In this document: positions 8,490 through 16,701 of the stretch, one piece after another
Numbering within the stretch: position 1 is the first letter of the stretch
Layout of the letters: every line of letters begins with the position of its first letter
Source: Bacillus sp. ISL-18
GTDB taxonomy: Bacteria > Bacillota > Bacilli > Bacillales > Cytobacillaceae
DNA length: 64,000 nucleotides
Assembly: GCF_018613415.1 (NCBI RefSeq)
Contig: NZ_JAGGQG010000006.1
Coordinates: 310,001 to 374,000, forward strand
Direction: 5' to 3'
The notes under the pieces: model-generated
What the model was told of the DNA's origin: nothing
Seen by the model: the letters and a program-made list of their open reading frames with translations, nothing else
Database searches by the model: none
Program-made: the position numbers and the translations under genes

Positions 8490-10043
8490 ATGTTGGTTGC
8501 AGGACAAAAGGAAATGCAGCAAATGGATCACTATACGATTGAAAAACTTGGATTGCCTGGTGTTGTCTTAATGGAAAATGCCGGGGGAAGGGTTGTCGAA
8601 GAGATTGTGGCAAGTTCTACTCATGTAAATCCTCGTGTGCTGATCCTTGCGGGGGGCGGGAATAATGGCGGAGATGGGTTCGTGATTGCACGGAGGCTAT
8701 ATGATTTAGGCTTTGACCTCCTGTTATGTTTGGTGGTACCACCTGAGCGGATTAAGGGGGATGCCAGAGTTCATTTTGATGTGTATCATAATCGTCAGTT
8801 ACCTATTCTTAATCTGCATGAAAGCTCGTTCGAACATGTTGAATCTCAAATTAACCAGGCAGATGTCATTGTTGATGCGCTTTTAGGAACGGGTGTAAGC
8901 GGACCAGTCAGAGAACCTTTTGGGTCGGTTATTTCAATGGTAAATAAACATGCAGGGAAAAAGATCATTATCTCTGTGGATATCCCTTCTGGTGTGAATA
9001 GTGATAGTGGTAAGGTGGAGGGAACGGCGGTTAAAGCAACAAAGACGATTAGCTTTGTTTTTCCTAAAAGAGGGTTCTTTTTACAAGATGGTCCAAAGTT
9101 TGTGGGAGAATGGAAGGCTGTTGATATCTCGGTGCCGCCTTCGATTGTTAAGGATCTTGGACTAGCGATGCCGCGGGTCCTAACAAAAGAGTTGGTGAAT
9201 AATTCGGTTCCGCTTAGACCCAAACATGGCCATAAGGGGACGTTTGGTCATGTACTGGTTGTGGGGGGATCAAAGTCCTATGTTGGGGCACCGATTTTTT
9301 CGGCAAAGGCGGCGCTCAATGCGGGTGCGGGGTTGGTCACATTAGCCTTGCCAGAGAGTATTTATCCTATGGCAGCTGCCCAAAATCCGGAGTCACTATT
9401 TTTGCCGCTGGCGGATGAGGAAGGACATTTTTCTGCTAGGGCGATTGATCACCTTTCAACTGTAATACATCAATTTACGAGTGTGGCGATTGGTCCGGGG
9501 ATTAGCCGGTTTCCTGGAGGTGAGGCTTGGATGAAATCATTGATGTCTTTATTGACAATACAGCCGATTGTCGTGGATGCCGATGCTTTGTATTTCCTCC
9601 GCGATGAGTTGGATATGGTGTGGGACTATAAAGGGGATGTCCTGTTTACACCACATCCTGGAGAAATGGCGCGGTTGTTAAATAAGACGGTTAAAGAGGT
9701 GGAAGAGGATCGGATAGGTATTGCGAAGACTTTTGCCCAAGATTACGGCGTATATTTGCTGTTAAAGGGACATAGGTCGGTTATTGCGACGCCAGATGGA
9801 GATGTGTTTATTAATCCACACGGACATGATGCGCTCGGTAAGGGCGGGAGTGGGGATGTGTTGACGGGGATGATTGCTTCGTTTTTAGCGCAGGGTGCCA
9901 CACCAGTTAAGGCGCTTTTGACGGCGAGTTATTTGCATGCCAAAGCAGGGGAAGAGAAGGCTGTGGCTTTGTCTAGTTACGGTGTAGGACCTTTGGATTT
10001 GGTTGAGGGGATTAGGGAGCAGCTGCGGGTGTTGATGAATTAA
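8490..10043 (+). CDS. nnr: Bifunctional NAD(P)HX epimerase / ADP-dependent NAD(P)HX dehydratase
   Basis: A 517-residue fusion of two repair enzymes. The N-terminal YjeF_N epimerase half (about 1-215) has GGGNNGGDGFVIARRL. The C-terminal ribokinase-like dehydratase half (about 230-510) has HKGTFGHVLVVGGS and the HDALGKGGSGDVLTGM motif near the end. Together they epimerise and dehydrate hydrated NADH/NADPH back to usable cofactor. Both halves are full length, so it is expected to be active. The ATG at 8490 follows AAAAGGAG by nine bases; the open frame to 8445 has no such site. Confidence 0.93.
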   Translation: MLVAGQKEMQQMDHYTIEKLGLPGVVLMENAGGRVVEEIVASSTHVNPRVLILAGGGNNGGDGFVIARRLYDLGFDLLLCLVVPPERIKGDARVHFDVYHNRQLPILNLHESSFEHVESQINQADVIVDALLGTGVSGPVREPFGSVISMVNKHAGKKIIISVDIPSGVNSDSGKVEGTAVKATKTISFVFPKRGFFLQDGPKFVGEWKAVDISVPPSIVKDLGLAMPRVLTKELVNNSVPLRPKHGHKGTFGHVLVVGGSKSYVGAPIFSAKAALNAGAGLVTLALPESIYPMAAAQNPESLFLPLADEEGHFSARAIDHLSTVIHQFTSVAIGPGISRFPGGEAWMKSLMSLLTIQPIVVDADALYFLRDELDMVWDYKGDVLFTPHPGEMARLLNKTVKEVEEDRIGIAKTFAQDYGVYLLLKGHRSVIATPDGDVFINPHGHDALGKGGSGDVLTGMIASFLAQGATPVKALLTASYLHAKAGEEKAVALSSYGVGPLDLVEGIREQLRVLMN

Positions 10044-10079
10044 AATGGACCCAATGACAGAGGTATATTTGGTTTGGAC

Positions 10080-10339
10080 GGTCAATGATCCGAATTGTCG
10101 TTGCCCGAGAGTTAGATTTTTTGGTTGGGATGGTCAATGAAGCGGTCTGTCATTGACCGGGAGTAAGATTTTTTGGTTGGGAAGGTCAATGAAGCAGTCT
10201 ATCATTGCCCTAGAGTGAGTATTTTTGGCTGTTAAGGTCAATGAAGCGGTCTGTCATTTCCCGCAAGTTAGATTTTTTGATTACGACGGTCAATGAGACC
10301 TACTTCATAAGCCGACCCCATCCAAACGGTCAATCCAAC
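10080..10339. repeat. 52-bp imperfect tandem repeat array with internal palindromes
   Basis: The string GGTCAATGA starts at 10080, 10132, 10184, 10236 and 10288, exactly 52 bases apart. The fifth unit is degenerate, and a further GGTCAAT occurs at 10328. Unit 2 contains a perfect nine-base palindrome (GGTCAATGA ... TCATTGACC). Units 1, 3 and 4 have decayed right arms. Each of the first four units then has an A/G-rich stretch and a run of five or six T. A partial copy without the head lies just upstream of 10080. The array fills the 323-base gap between the convergent nnr and ctaG genes and holds no convincing gene. Confidence 0.85.
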
Positions 10340-10366
10340 CCAACTCGACAAGTAAACCAAACCGTT

Positions 10367-11170
10367 TTATTGGCCTCCATAGGATGGATCCACTGCCCTA
10401 ACTGGCCGTGCAGACTTATACCACTGATAGCAAAATATAATAATTAAAACAAGATCAACAACATCTCCGCCATAATACATTAACATTCCGGCCGTTTTCG
10501 CCTGTTCCGCAGGCACCCCGACAGGCGGATGAGCATAAATATATTTGGCTAAAATCCCATGACCCGACAAAGCGGTCGCACATACAATCGCACGATACAA
10601 GAAGCTCGTTCGGTGTGGTGCTGAATCTATATAAATCATCGACGATGTAAACAAATATCCAGCCAGAAATATATGGATATGAACCAGCACGTGCAAAGGA
10701 GCATTATTTTGCATTTCTTGATATAGAGTACTGCAATAAAGCAGCCAAAGACCGCCAATATTTAAAATCGAAGCAATCAAAGGGCTGCTCGCAAAACGTA
10801 AAAATTCACTTCTTAAAATCAGGGATAAACGGCGAGCCAGCTTCACATCAACCGTTCTTAGAATCAGCGTCATTGGTGCCGCCAAAACCATAAGAAGCGG
10901 TGCCAGCATGCCGAGAAGCAAATGCCCCAGCATATGTGCCATAAAATCGTGATGGGCATGTGCAGCGATGGGTCCCGTAACGGCGGCAAGAGCGCAGCAT
11001 ACACCAATCAGCCAAATCAATACTCGGTAAACAGGCCAATTTTTCCCCGAAAGGATACTCTTAGCCACTCCAAGCAAATAAATCACCAGAGCAAAAATGA
11101 AGGGAAGCATAAGGATAAAATCAGCACCCAAGGACCCATGGCTAGGCACCATATGCTGACTATTGACCAT
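10367..11170 (-). CDS. ctaG: Cytochrome c oxidase assembly protein, CtaG family
   Basis: A 267-residue membrane protein with about seven transmembrane segments and conserved histidines between them (AHAHHDFMAHMLGH, HVLVHIHIF, SGHGILAKYIYAHPP). This matches the caa3-type CtaG family of Bacillus, implicated in making active cytochrome caa3 oxidase, probably through copper handling. Its start overlaps the stop of the upstream DUF2243 gene by 11 bases, so the two form an operon. No oxidase structural genes lie in the window, so this may be a CtaG paralogue away from the cta cluster. Confidence 0.85.
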   Translation of the reverse strand: MVNSQHMVPSHGSLGADFILMLPFIFALVIYLLGVAKSILSGKNWPVYRVLIWLIGVCCALAAVTGPIAAHAHHDFMAHMLGHLLLGMLAPLLMVLAAPMTLILRTVDVKLARRLSLILRSEFLRFASSPLIASILNIGGLWLLYCSTLYQEMQNNAPLHVLVHIHIFLAGYLFTSSMIYIDSAPHRTSFLYRAIVCATALSGHGILAKYIYAHPPVGVPAEQAKTAGMLMYYGGDVVDLVLIIIFCYQWYKSARPVRAVDPSYGGQ

Positions 11171-11657
11171 GTTCTGAAACAGCTCCCGTTTTTTTAGCAG
11201 AACGAATAAGAAGAACGAGGCCGATTAACAGCATCAATACAGACGTGATATGCCATACCATGTCATAGGGTAAGAGGTTGACATGGTAACGGATCTGATG
11301 AAGCCGCATCAGTTTATGCTGGATGATCCCATCATATAATTGAAAACTACCTGCGCCAAGAAGCACACCAGCCGCCCATTTTTTTGCCTGCCATACCTTC
11401 CTGCGCCGGATATCTGCAACCATAAATAACCCGCCTACTGTAAAAAACCAACTAAACGCATGGAAAAATCCATCCGAAACCAAACCAGCAGCTGTTGTGG
11501 CTTTATCGTAAAAATGATGCCAATGAAGGATTTGATGAAAGATGGTCTCGTCAATAAAAGCAACGAGCCCAATCCCAAAAAGCACCCCTGACCAAAGGTT
11601 TTTCTTGATGTGAGTGGAAAGATCTTTACTACTTCTAGAATGATTCAAACTCTTCAC
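11160..11657 (-). CDS. DUF2243 membrane protein
   Basis: A 165-residue protein with four hydrophobic segments and the family pattern FIDETIFHQILHWHHFYD near residues 34-51, followed by DGFFHAFSWFF and QLYDGIIQHKLMRLHQIR. DUF2243 proteins often sit beside CtaG, as here, where the next gene starts 11 bases before this stop. The histidine-rich membrane motifs suggest metal or haem-related work in respiratory-chain assembly, but no reaction is known to me. Confidence 0.85.
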   Translation of the reverse strand: MKSLNHSRSSKDLSTHIKKNLWSGVLFGIGLVAFIDETIFHQILHWHHFYDKATTAAGLVSDGFFHAFSWFFTVGGLFMVADIRRRKVWQAKKWAAGVLLGAGSFQLYDGIIQHKLMRLHQIRYHVNLLPYDMVWHITSVLMLLIGLVLLIRSAKKTGAVSEHGQ

Positions 11658-11719
11658 CTACGTACAATCATTTATTTATCATTCACTTTACCCTTAAAGG
11701 ACCGTCCATAATCAATCGA

Positions 11720-11748
11720 AAACAAAAAGACCGCCCGCAAGGACAGTC
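11720..11748 (-). terminator. Intrinsic terminator after the YvgN-like reductase
   Basis: On the minus strand GACTGTCC, loop TTGC, GGGCGGTC (two G-T pairs), then TTTTTGTTTT. Confidence 0.8.
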
Positions 11749-11756
11749 CCATCATA

Positions 11757-12584
11757 CTAAAAGTTAAAATTATCCGGATCAGCACCAAATCGCAGGTTCT
11801 CATTAAGGGCATTAATTTTTTCTATATCGCTCTCTGATAGGGTGAAATCAAAGATATTGGCATTCTCTTTAATACGGCTTTCACGAATCGATTTAGGTAT
11901 TGTTACGATTTCATTCTGGATATCCCAGCGTAAAATAACTTGTGCGATTGATTTGTGATGGGCCGAAGCAATTTCCTGTAATACCGGATGGTCAAGCAGT
12001 CTGCCCTGACCAAGCGGTGCCCAGGCCTCTATTTGAATCTGTTGTTGTTTGCAATAGCTGCGCAGTTCAGGCTGCGCATGAAGAGGATGTAACTCCACCT
12101 GGTTCACCATTGGCTTAATTTCAGCAACAGACATCAGATCTTCTAAATGGTGGATGTTAAAATTACTTACTCCGATCGCACGAACACGCTTTTCTTTATA
12201 TAACTTCTCAAGGACCTTCCAAGTGTCTTTATATTTTTCCTTTACTGGCCAGTGGATTAAATACAAATCAACGTAGTCAAGGCCAAGCTTCCGTAAGCTT
12301 GTCTCAAAAGCTTCTTCAACAGAATCATTGCGCTGGTCGCTATTCCATACTTTTGTAGTAATAAAAAGTTCCTCACGGGAAACCCCTGATTCTTTAATGG
12401 CTTTACCAACGCTTTCTTCATTCTCATAAAGTGCGGCAGTATCAATGCTTCGGTACCCGGCTTTAATAGCCATTTTTACGGATTCAAGAGCCACTTCACC
12501 CTCGGGTACCTTGTAGACACCAAGTCCAAACCATGGCATTTTTACCCCATTATGTAGTGTGGTGCTGGATTGTAAGCTATTCAA
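11757..12584 (-). CDS. Aldo/keto reductase, YvgN-like (methylglyoxal/glyoxal reductase type)
   Basis: Aligns from memory over its full length with Bacillus YvgN: LHNGVKMPWFGLGVYKV at the start, GYRSIDTAALYENEE (Asp, Tyr), TTKVWN (Lys), LYLIHWP (His), and the cofactor segment TIPKS. YvgN-type AKR5G enzymes reduce glyoxal and methylglyoxal with NADPH, a detoxification role. A TTG start at 12584, seven bases after AAGGAGG, gives 275 residues, close to the 276 of YvgN. The ATG at 12608 has no site and lies before that ribosome binding site. Monocistronic, with its own terminator. Confidence 0.88.
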   Translation of the reverse strand: MNSLQSSTTLHNGVKMPWFGLGVYKVPEGEVALESVKMAIKAGYRSIDTAALYENEESVGKAIKESGVSREELFITTKVWNSDQRNDSVEEAFETSLRKLGLDYVDLYLIHWPVKEKYKDTWKVLEKLYKEKRVRAIGVSNFNIHHLEDLMSVAEIKPMVNQVELHPLHAQPELRSYCKQQQIQIEAWAPLGQGRLLDHPVLQEIASAHHKSIAQVILRWDIQNEIVTIPKSIRESRIKENANIFDFTLSESDIEKINALNENLRFGADPDNFNF

Positions 12585-12671
12585 TCTCTTCTCCTCCTTA
12601 TCAGTCATTCAATACATAGTATAGTACCGTCAGCATGGAAGAATCAACCAAACAGAATTCCCTATAACAAA

Positions 12672-13508
12672 TTAAGGATTAAGCCGCTTTAATATTGCGG
12701 ATTCAAGAAGCTTCCACGGCAGTGTCATTTTAAGAAATAGATTCGTCTTCACGCCCTTGCCGATCGGATAACGAAGGTCAGGCGTTCCAGCCGTGCTGGC
12801 AACCTGGGCGGCTAGTTTAGCGACATCCCTTGGGTCGCCATAATCAGTTTTGCCATTATTAATTTCTTTTAAGAGGCTCTCCATATAAAAGGTATAAGGC
12901 GAATCCGGGTTGTTTTCGAGTTGATCAACGCTCGTCCAAATGTTCGTTTGATATGAACCAGGTTCGATTAAGGATACATCAATCCCAAAGGGACGTACTT
13001 CAAGCCTTAAACTTTCACTGTAACCTTCTAGTGCATGTTTGGATGCGCTATAAGCAGATAAACCAGGAAAACCAATTCTTCCGCTGATACTGCTCATATT
13101 AATAATTCGGCCTTGTTTTCTAGCTCTCATGAGGGGCAGAACGGCATTCGTCACAGCAATCACTCCAAAAAAGTTGGTTTCAAATTGCCGCCGATAATCT
13201 TCTAAAGACAGTTCTTCACTAAAACCTCCGACGGCAACGCCAGCGTTGTTTACCAACACATCAATGTGAGAATAGTTTTCAAGGAATAATTTAAACTGTC
13301 GGATCGAGTCACTTGAAGTAACATCCAACGAGGTAACCTGTATATACTTCTCCATTTGTTTTTCTTTGGCGGCCTCGATTAAAGCCTTTGCTTTGTTCGT
13401 ATCTCTCATTGTTGCAATGACGGTAAAACCCTTCAAGGCCAATTCAATTGCGCAGAGTAAACCAAATCCGCTTGAAGACCCCGTTACAATTGCTGTTTTT
13501 CGATCCAT
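12672..13508 (-). CDS. Short-chain dehydrogenase/reductase
   Basis: A 278-residue classical SDR. The cofactor motif is TGSSSGFG at residues 9-16, followed by NNAG near 88 and the Ser / Tyr-x-x-x-Lys active site (MSSIS near 138; SAYSASKHA with Y153 and K157). The C-terminal part (TNIWTSVDQLENN and beyond) resembles the retinol/hydroxysteroid-dehydrogenase-like bacterial SDRs, which oxidise or reduce hydroxyl or keto groups with NAD(P). The substrate is unknown. It is transcribed in the same direction as the AKR but is separated from it by 87 bases. Confidence 0.88.
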   Translation of the reverse strand: MDRKTAIVTGSSSGFGLLCAIELALKGFTVIATMRDTNKAKALIEAAKEKQMEKYIQVTSLDVTSSDSIRQFKLFLENYSHIDVLVNNAGVAVGGFSEELSLEDYRRQFETNFFGVIAVTNAVLPLMRARKQGRIINMSSISGRIGFPGLSAYSASKHALEGYSESLRLEVRPFGIDVSLIEPGSYQTNIWTSVDQLENNPDSPYTFYMESLLKEINNGKTDYGDPRDVAKLAAQVASTAGTPDLRYPIGKGVKTNLFLKMTLPWKLLESAILKRLNP

Positions 13509-13569
13509 TCTGTTTCTCCTTTCAAAGAGGAAAGATTTGGCAGGGGGGAATTATTAAACATTATAGGTA

Positions 13570-13600
13570 AAAAAACAGGCTGCCCTTAAAAGGCAGCCCT
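13570..13600 (-). terminator. Intrinsic terminator after dapA
   Basis: Arms GGCTGCC/GGCAGCC around a TTTTAAG-type loop, followed on the minus strand by TGTTTTTTT. Confidence 0.9.
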
Positions 13601-13606
13601 TTGGTT

Positions 13607-14494
13607 TTAACTTACACTTACAAGTTTGTTAGCTGGGAGCAGCTTCTCTAATGTTAATTTCTCTTCGTCCGTTAATGGCACCAATGGCAAACGTACTTCA
13701 CCAACATGGATACCGGTCATATTTAGGGCGGCTTTCACAGGTGTTGGGTTCGGTGCAGCAAATAAGCCCTTCATCAGTGGGAGGAGTGTGCGATGTGCAG
13801 CTGCAGCTTCATCAAGTTGTCCATTTTTAAATTTTCTCACCATGTCCTGCATTTCGTTTCCGATAATGTGCGAAGCAACCGAAACCACTCCTGTTCCGCC
13901 AATGGCTAAAACTGGAAGGGTTAACCCATCATCGCCACTATAAAGGGAGAAATGATCAGGCGTTTTACTTATGATGTCTGCCATTGCATCTAAGTTGCCG
14001 CTTGCTTCTTTAACAGCCACGATATTATGAATCATTGAGAGGCGAACAACAGTATCAACTGACATGTTAACACCACAGCGGCCAGGGATATTATACAGCA
14101 TGACTGGTAAAACTGTTGATTCGGCAATCGCTTTAAAATGTTGATAGATTCCTTCTTGCGAGGGTTTGTTGTAATAGGGAACAACTAGTAAAATACCATC
14201 TACACCCGCTTCAGCAGCAAGTTTCGTTAACTGAATGGAGGCACGTGTATTGTTGGAGCCAGTACCAGCTATAACCGGCACCCGTCCGGCTGCTTCCTCC
14301 ACCACTAATTTAAATAATGCTACTTTTTCTTCCAATGTTAGAGTAGGAGACTCACCAGTTGTACCGGATACGACTAAGCCTTCTGTGCCATTTTCAATTA
14401 AATAGTTAACTAACAATCTTGCGGCGTTAAAATCTACATCACCATTTTGATCAAATGGTGTAACCATTGCGGTTAATACTTGGCCAAAATTCAT
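13607..14494 (-). CDS. dapA: 4-hydroxy-tetrahydrodipicolinate synthase
   Basis: A 295-residue TIM-barrel lyase. The Schiff-base lysine is K162 in VAVKEASGN; T45 (SGTTGES), Y134 and R139 (YNIPGR) complete the active site. It condenses pyruvate with aspartate semialdehyde, the first committed step to diaminopimelate, lysine and spore dipicolinate. It stands alone here rather than in an asd-dapG-dapA cluster. Upstream is a lysine riboswitch with a terminator, so transcription should stop when lysine is plentiful. AAAGGGTGAG precedes the ATG. The full-length match makes the call firm. Confidence 0.96.
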   Translation of the reverse strand: MNFGQVLTAMVTPFDQNGDVDFNAARLLVNYLIENGTEGLVVSGTTGESPTLTLEEKVALFKLVVEEAAGRVPVIAGTGSNNTRASIQLTKLAAEAGVDGILLVVPYYNKPSQEGIYQHFKAIAESTVLPVMLYNIPGRCGVNMSVDTVVRLSMIHNIVAVKEASGNLDAMADIISKTPDHFSLYSGDDGLTLPVLAIGGTGVVSVASHIIGNEMQDMVRKFKNGQLDEAAAAHRTLLPLMKGLFAAPNPTPVKAALNMTGIHVGEVRLPLVPLTDEEKLTLEKLLPANKLVSVS

Positions 14495-14555
14495 TTTTTC
14501 TCACCCTTTGTAATTTTTTTTATAAATTAGAGGGGTAAGGCCAATCTGATGTCAA

Positions 14556-14588
14556 CGCAAAAAAGCAACAACGAGGGTCGCTGCTGCT
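14556..14588 (-). terminator. Riboswitch-controlled terminator in the dapA leader
   Basis: On the minus strand AGCAGCAGCGA pairs with TCGTTGTTGCT (two G-T pairs) around a three-base loop, then TTTTTT. It lies between the lysine aptamer and dapA. Confidence 0.85.
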
Positions 14589-14616
14589 GTAGAAACATCA
14601 AAATAAAGTTCCTATG

Positions 14617-14795
14617 CGTGAGATAGCCCTCCATATAGTTTCCTATATGACAATTCTGTGCTTATTCAACACAGAACCAGCTTCAAGACCAATGAGATCC
14701 TATCCGCTTCGGCAAATTCCCCTTTCCACCATTGTCATAGGACCTCATTATCCTCATATAGCGTACTGATGGTCTTTGCGCCTCTATCCTCACTT
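14617..14795 (-). promoter_or_regulatory. Lysine riboswitch (L-box) aptamer upstream of dapA
   Basis: On the minus strand the leader carries the L-box landmarks in order: GATAGAGGCGCAAAGACC, AGTACGC, GGTGGAAAGGGGAATT, TGCCGAAGCGG, a CTGGTTCTGTG hairpin, and the closing GGAGGGCTATCTC that pairs with the 5' end. The terminator at 14556-14588 follows about 30 bases later. Lysine binding is expected to favour the terminator and switch off dapA. The assignment rests on conserved motifs and context recognised by eye. Confidence 0.88.
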
Positions 14796-14833
14796 CAAAA
14801 GGTATTGAAGTAAGAAAGTATGTAATTATTAGT

Positions 14834-14862
14834 AATATATCAAATTATTTTGATAAATACAA
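14834..14862 (-). promoter_or_regulatory. Sigma-A promoter of the dapA leader
   Basis: On the minus strand a -35 TTGTAT (14857-14862) and -10 TATATT (14834-14839) are separated by 17 bases. The start would fall shortly before the riboswitch aptamer. Confidence 0.6.
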
Positions 14863-14902
14863 GAAAAATAAATTGCCAATTTCTTAAAAGGTAGGAATCA
14901 TG

Positions 14903-14946
14903 GGGGACGGTTCTCTTGCTTCAAAAGAAGCAAGAGAACCGTCCCC
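14903..14946. repeat. Perfect 20-bp inverted repeat
   Basis: Two 20-base arms (14903-14922 and 14927-14946; outer end GGGGACGG, inner end CTTGCTTC) are separated only by AAAA. There is no T run on either side, so it is not a classic terminator, although it lies seven bases past the CAP gene stop. It looks like a mobile or dispersed hairpin of the kind scattered between Bacillus genes; other copies cannot be checked here. Confidence 0.85.
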
Positions 14947-14952
14947 GTGCAT

Positions 14953-16083
14953 CTATTTTGCATAGAAATTTTCTGTATAGTAGGGTTGGGATTCATTATT
15001 AAAGGCGACGCCAACACCTAGATACTTGTAGCCTTGTCGTAAAATATTTTCTCGATGTCCGAGTGAATTCATTAAGCCTTCATGGGCAAAAATACTGCTA
15101 AATTGCCCATATGCCAGGTTTTCGCCAGCTAATTGAAACACGATATGATCTGCAGCCATCCGGTCAAACGGTGATTGGCCCTTAAGATTGGTGTGGTCAA
15201 AATAATGATTCACGGCCATATCTGTACTATGCTTGCGGGCGGTCGCTTGGACATGTTGATCCCATGTGAGGACGGGAAGCTTGTGCTGGACCCGGGCGGC
15301 GTTGGTTAAATCAAACAATTGATACTCAAAGCCCTCTTTTAATTGCGAACTTGCTTTCGGGTAAATATCGAGTTTCTTATTTTCTAGATTCTTGCTAATC
15401 AATTGGACGGCAGTAACTGTATCTCCTTGATGTTTATCATAAAATATGGTGATATAGTCATTATCACGCAGGAAAACATCATAGTCTTCCTGATCGGATA
15501 GTTTATATAATACGAGCCCTTTTTGAATCGTCGTTAGCGGTTTACCCAGTATGTTGCGAACTGTCTGTTTAGCGGTCCCTAATTTAATCCCATTTTTAGA
15601 GGCTATTAAATCTTGGTTCGTATATAGTCCGGCTACTTTATGATTATCATCATACATCACCATAAAAAAATTGCGGTAATGGTCATGATAGGTATTCCAT
15701 GTGGTACCATAGTCATTTAGAGTAGAACGAATCGGAGTACCCAGGTTTTCAATTAAATCATCCCGGTTATCACCAAGTTCAATATTAAAAATGGAAAATT
15801 CCTGTTGGGCCGGTGTAGTTAATTCTATCTTCGCCTCTTTTTTTGATTCGATTGGTTGTTGGTTCTCTTGACGGTTATTTACTAGAACACCAAGCTGTTT
15901 CACGGTAGACTGGACTTCGCGATAAATTGCTTGGATGGTCTCGGTAATGTTTGAGTTATCCTTCAGTGTATTCATTTCAGAAATGTCTTTTGTAAGGCTT
16001 GTATGATTAAATTGTTTTTCTAAGAAAGGCCAAGATGAGTGGATTAAAAATAAAGCTACAATAATCATTAGAAAACGAACCAT
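14953..16083 (-). CDS. Secreted or anchored CAP-domain protein (YlbC-like)
   Basis: A 376-residue protein with an N-terminal hydrophobic signal or anchor (residues 3-20), a charged linker, a CAP-associated N-terminal domain (about 95-235, starting FNIELGDNRDDLIENLGTP), and a C-terminal CAP/SCP domain (about 250-376). The CAP domain has conserved HSTDMAVNHYFDHTN, GENLAYG and GHRENIL. The architecture is that of Bacillus YlbC and its relatives. CAP proteins act outside the cell; an enzymatic role is not established. The gene reads away from a cre palindrome at 16192, which lies about 110 bases upstream of its start. Confidence 0.87.
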   Translation of the reverse strand: MVRFLMIIVALFLIHSSWPFLEKQFNHTSLTKDISEMNTLKDNSNITETIQAIYREVQSTVKQLGVLVNNRQENQQPIESKKEAKIELTTPAQQEFSIFNIELGDNRDDLIENLGTPIRSTLNDYGTTWNTYHDHYRNFFMVMYDDNHKVAGLYTNQDLIASKNGIKLGTAKQTVRNILGKPLTTIQKGLVLYKLSDQEDYDVFLRDNDYITIFYDKHQGDTVTAVQLISKNLENKKLDIYPKASSQLKEGFEYQLFDLTNAARVQHKLPVLTWDQHVQATARKHSTDMAVNHYFDHTNLKGQSPFDRMAADHIVFQLAGENLAYGQFSSIFAHEGLMNSLGHRENILRQGYKYLGVGVAFNNESQPYYTENFYAK

Positions 16084-16191
16084 CGATTTCCCTCCATTCT
16101 ATTAAAATTTTAACCAATATTCTTTAAATATATAAGTAATATGCTTATAGAAGCAACTGGTAGAATACAGTATTTTAATATAATTTTATAA

Positions 16192-16207
16192 TTGAAAACG
16201 TTTTCAA
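16192..16207. promoter_or_regulatory. Candidate CcpA operator (cre)
   Basis: TTGAAAACGTTTTCAA is a perfect 16-base palindrome and fits the cre consensus WTGNNARCGNWWWCAW at every position. It lies between the divergent CAP gene and the 75-residue gene, and 550 bases upstream of adhE. Catabolite control of one of these genes is inferred. Confidence 0.7.
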
Positions 16208-16337
16208 AGTTATCGATCCGAACCATACAATTCTATCTGAAAAACGGCTTATTTAGTGCTTTTGAACTACTATTAGTAAAACTATCCACTTGTTCAAAGT
16301 TTGTTCAATATTTCACAAACTATTATCGTGTTTTCGT

Positions 16338-16345
16338 GTTATGAT
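16338..16345 (+). promoter_or_regulatory. Extended -10 promoter for the 75-residue gene
   Basis: TG-T-TATGAT forms an extended -10 element about 32 bases before the ATG at 16377. No good -35 is seen, as is usual for extended -10 promoters. Confidence 0.45.
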
Positions 16346-16376
16346 GTAACCATAAAGAAACAAGGAGTGATAAGAC

Positions 16377-16604
16377 ATGATGATTTGTGAATGGCAAACC
16401 TTCTCAACAGATTCTGAAACTTATACCCAAGAAATCTTCGAAGAATTAGTGGGTGACCCATTTGAAGCAATGCTTATGAAAGAAAATGAAGAGATCCCAT
16501 GTTGTATTTGGACAGTTAATTATGTAGTCATTGTTAAAAAATACTCCAAAGTGCTAACCGAAATCTTATTTGAAAAAATCCCACGCAATCCAGTGTGTGA
16601 ATAA
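16377..16604 (+). CDS. 75-residue hypothetical protein
   Basis: AAGGAGTGA precedes the ATG. The product is acidic in its first half (SETYTQEIFEELVGDPFEA) and has a CC pair near residue 42 and hydrophobic segments that look like beta strands rather than membrane spans. No family is recognised. It lies between the cre palindrome and the Rex operators of adhE. No terminator separates it from adhE, so partial read-through into adhE is possible. Confidence 0.65.
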   Translation: MMICEWQTFSTDSETYTQEIFEELVGDPFEAMLMKENEEIPCCIWTVNYVVIVKKYSKVLTEILFEKIPRNPVCE

Positions 16605-16629
16605 ACCAATTTTTGCTTTCTTATTTACT

Positions 16630-16657
16630 TATAGTTGTGAAATACTTCACAACTATA
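16630..16657. promoter_or_regulatory. Rex operator 1 upstream of adhE
   Basis: TTGTGAAATACTTCACAA (16635-16652) matches the Rex consensus TTGTGAA-N4-TTCACAA exactly. The symmetry extends to 12-base arms from 16630 to 16657. It overlaps a TATAAT (16654-16659) that could be a -10 element. Rex represses fermentation genes when NADH/NAD is low. Confidence 0.85.
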
Positions 16658-16701
16658 ATATTGAAAAGTTGCTTGTCGGAAATCTAATTTTTTTATACTA
16701 A

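Noticed and set aside
10080..10339. CRISPR array
   Set aside because: Period is regular, but the whole 52-base unit is similar between copies; there are no unique spacers and no cas genes.
10241..10447. Plus-strand ORF of 68 codons over the repeat array
   Set aside because: It is made of repeat sequence and the end of ctaG in antisense and has no ribosome binding site.
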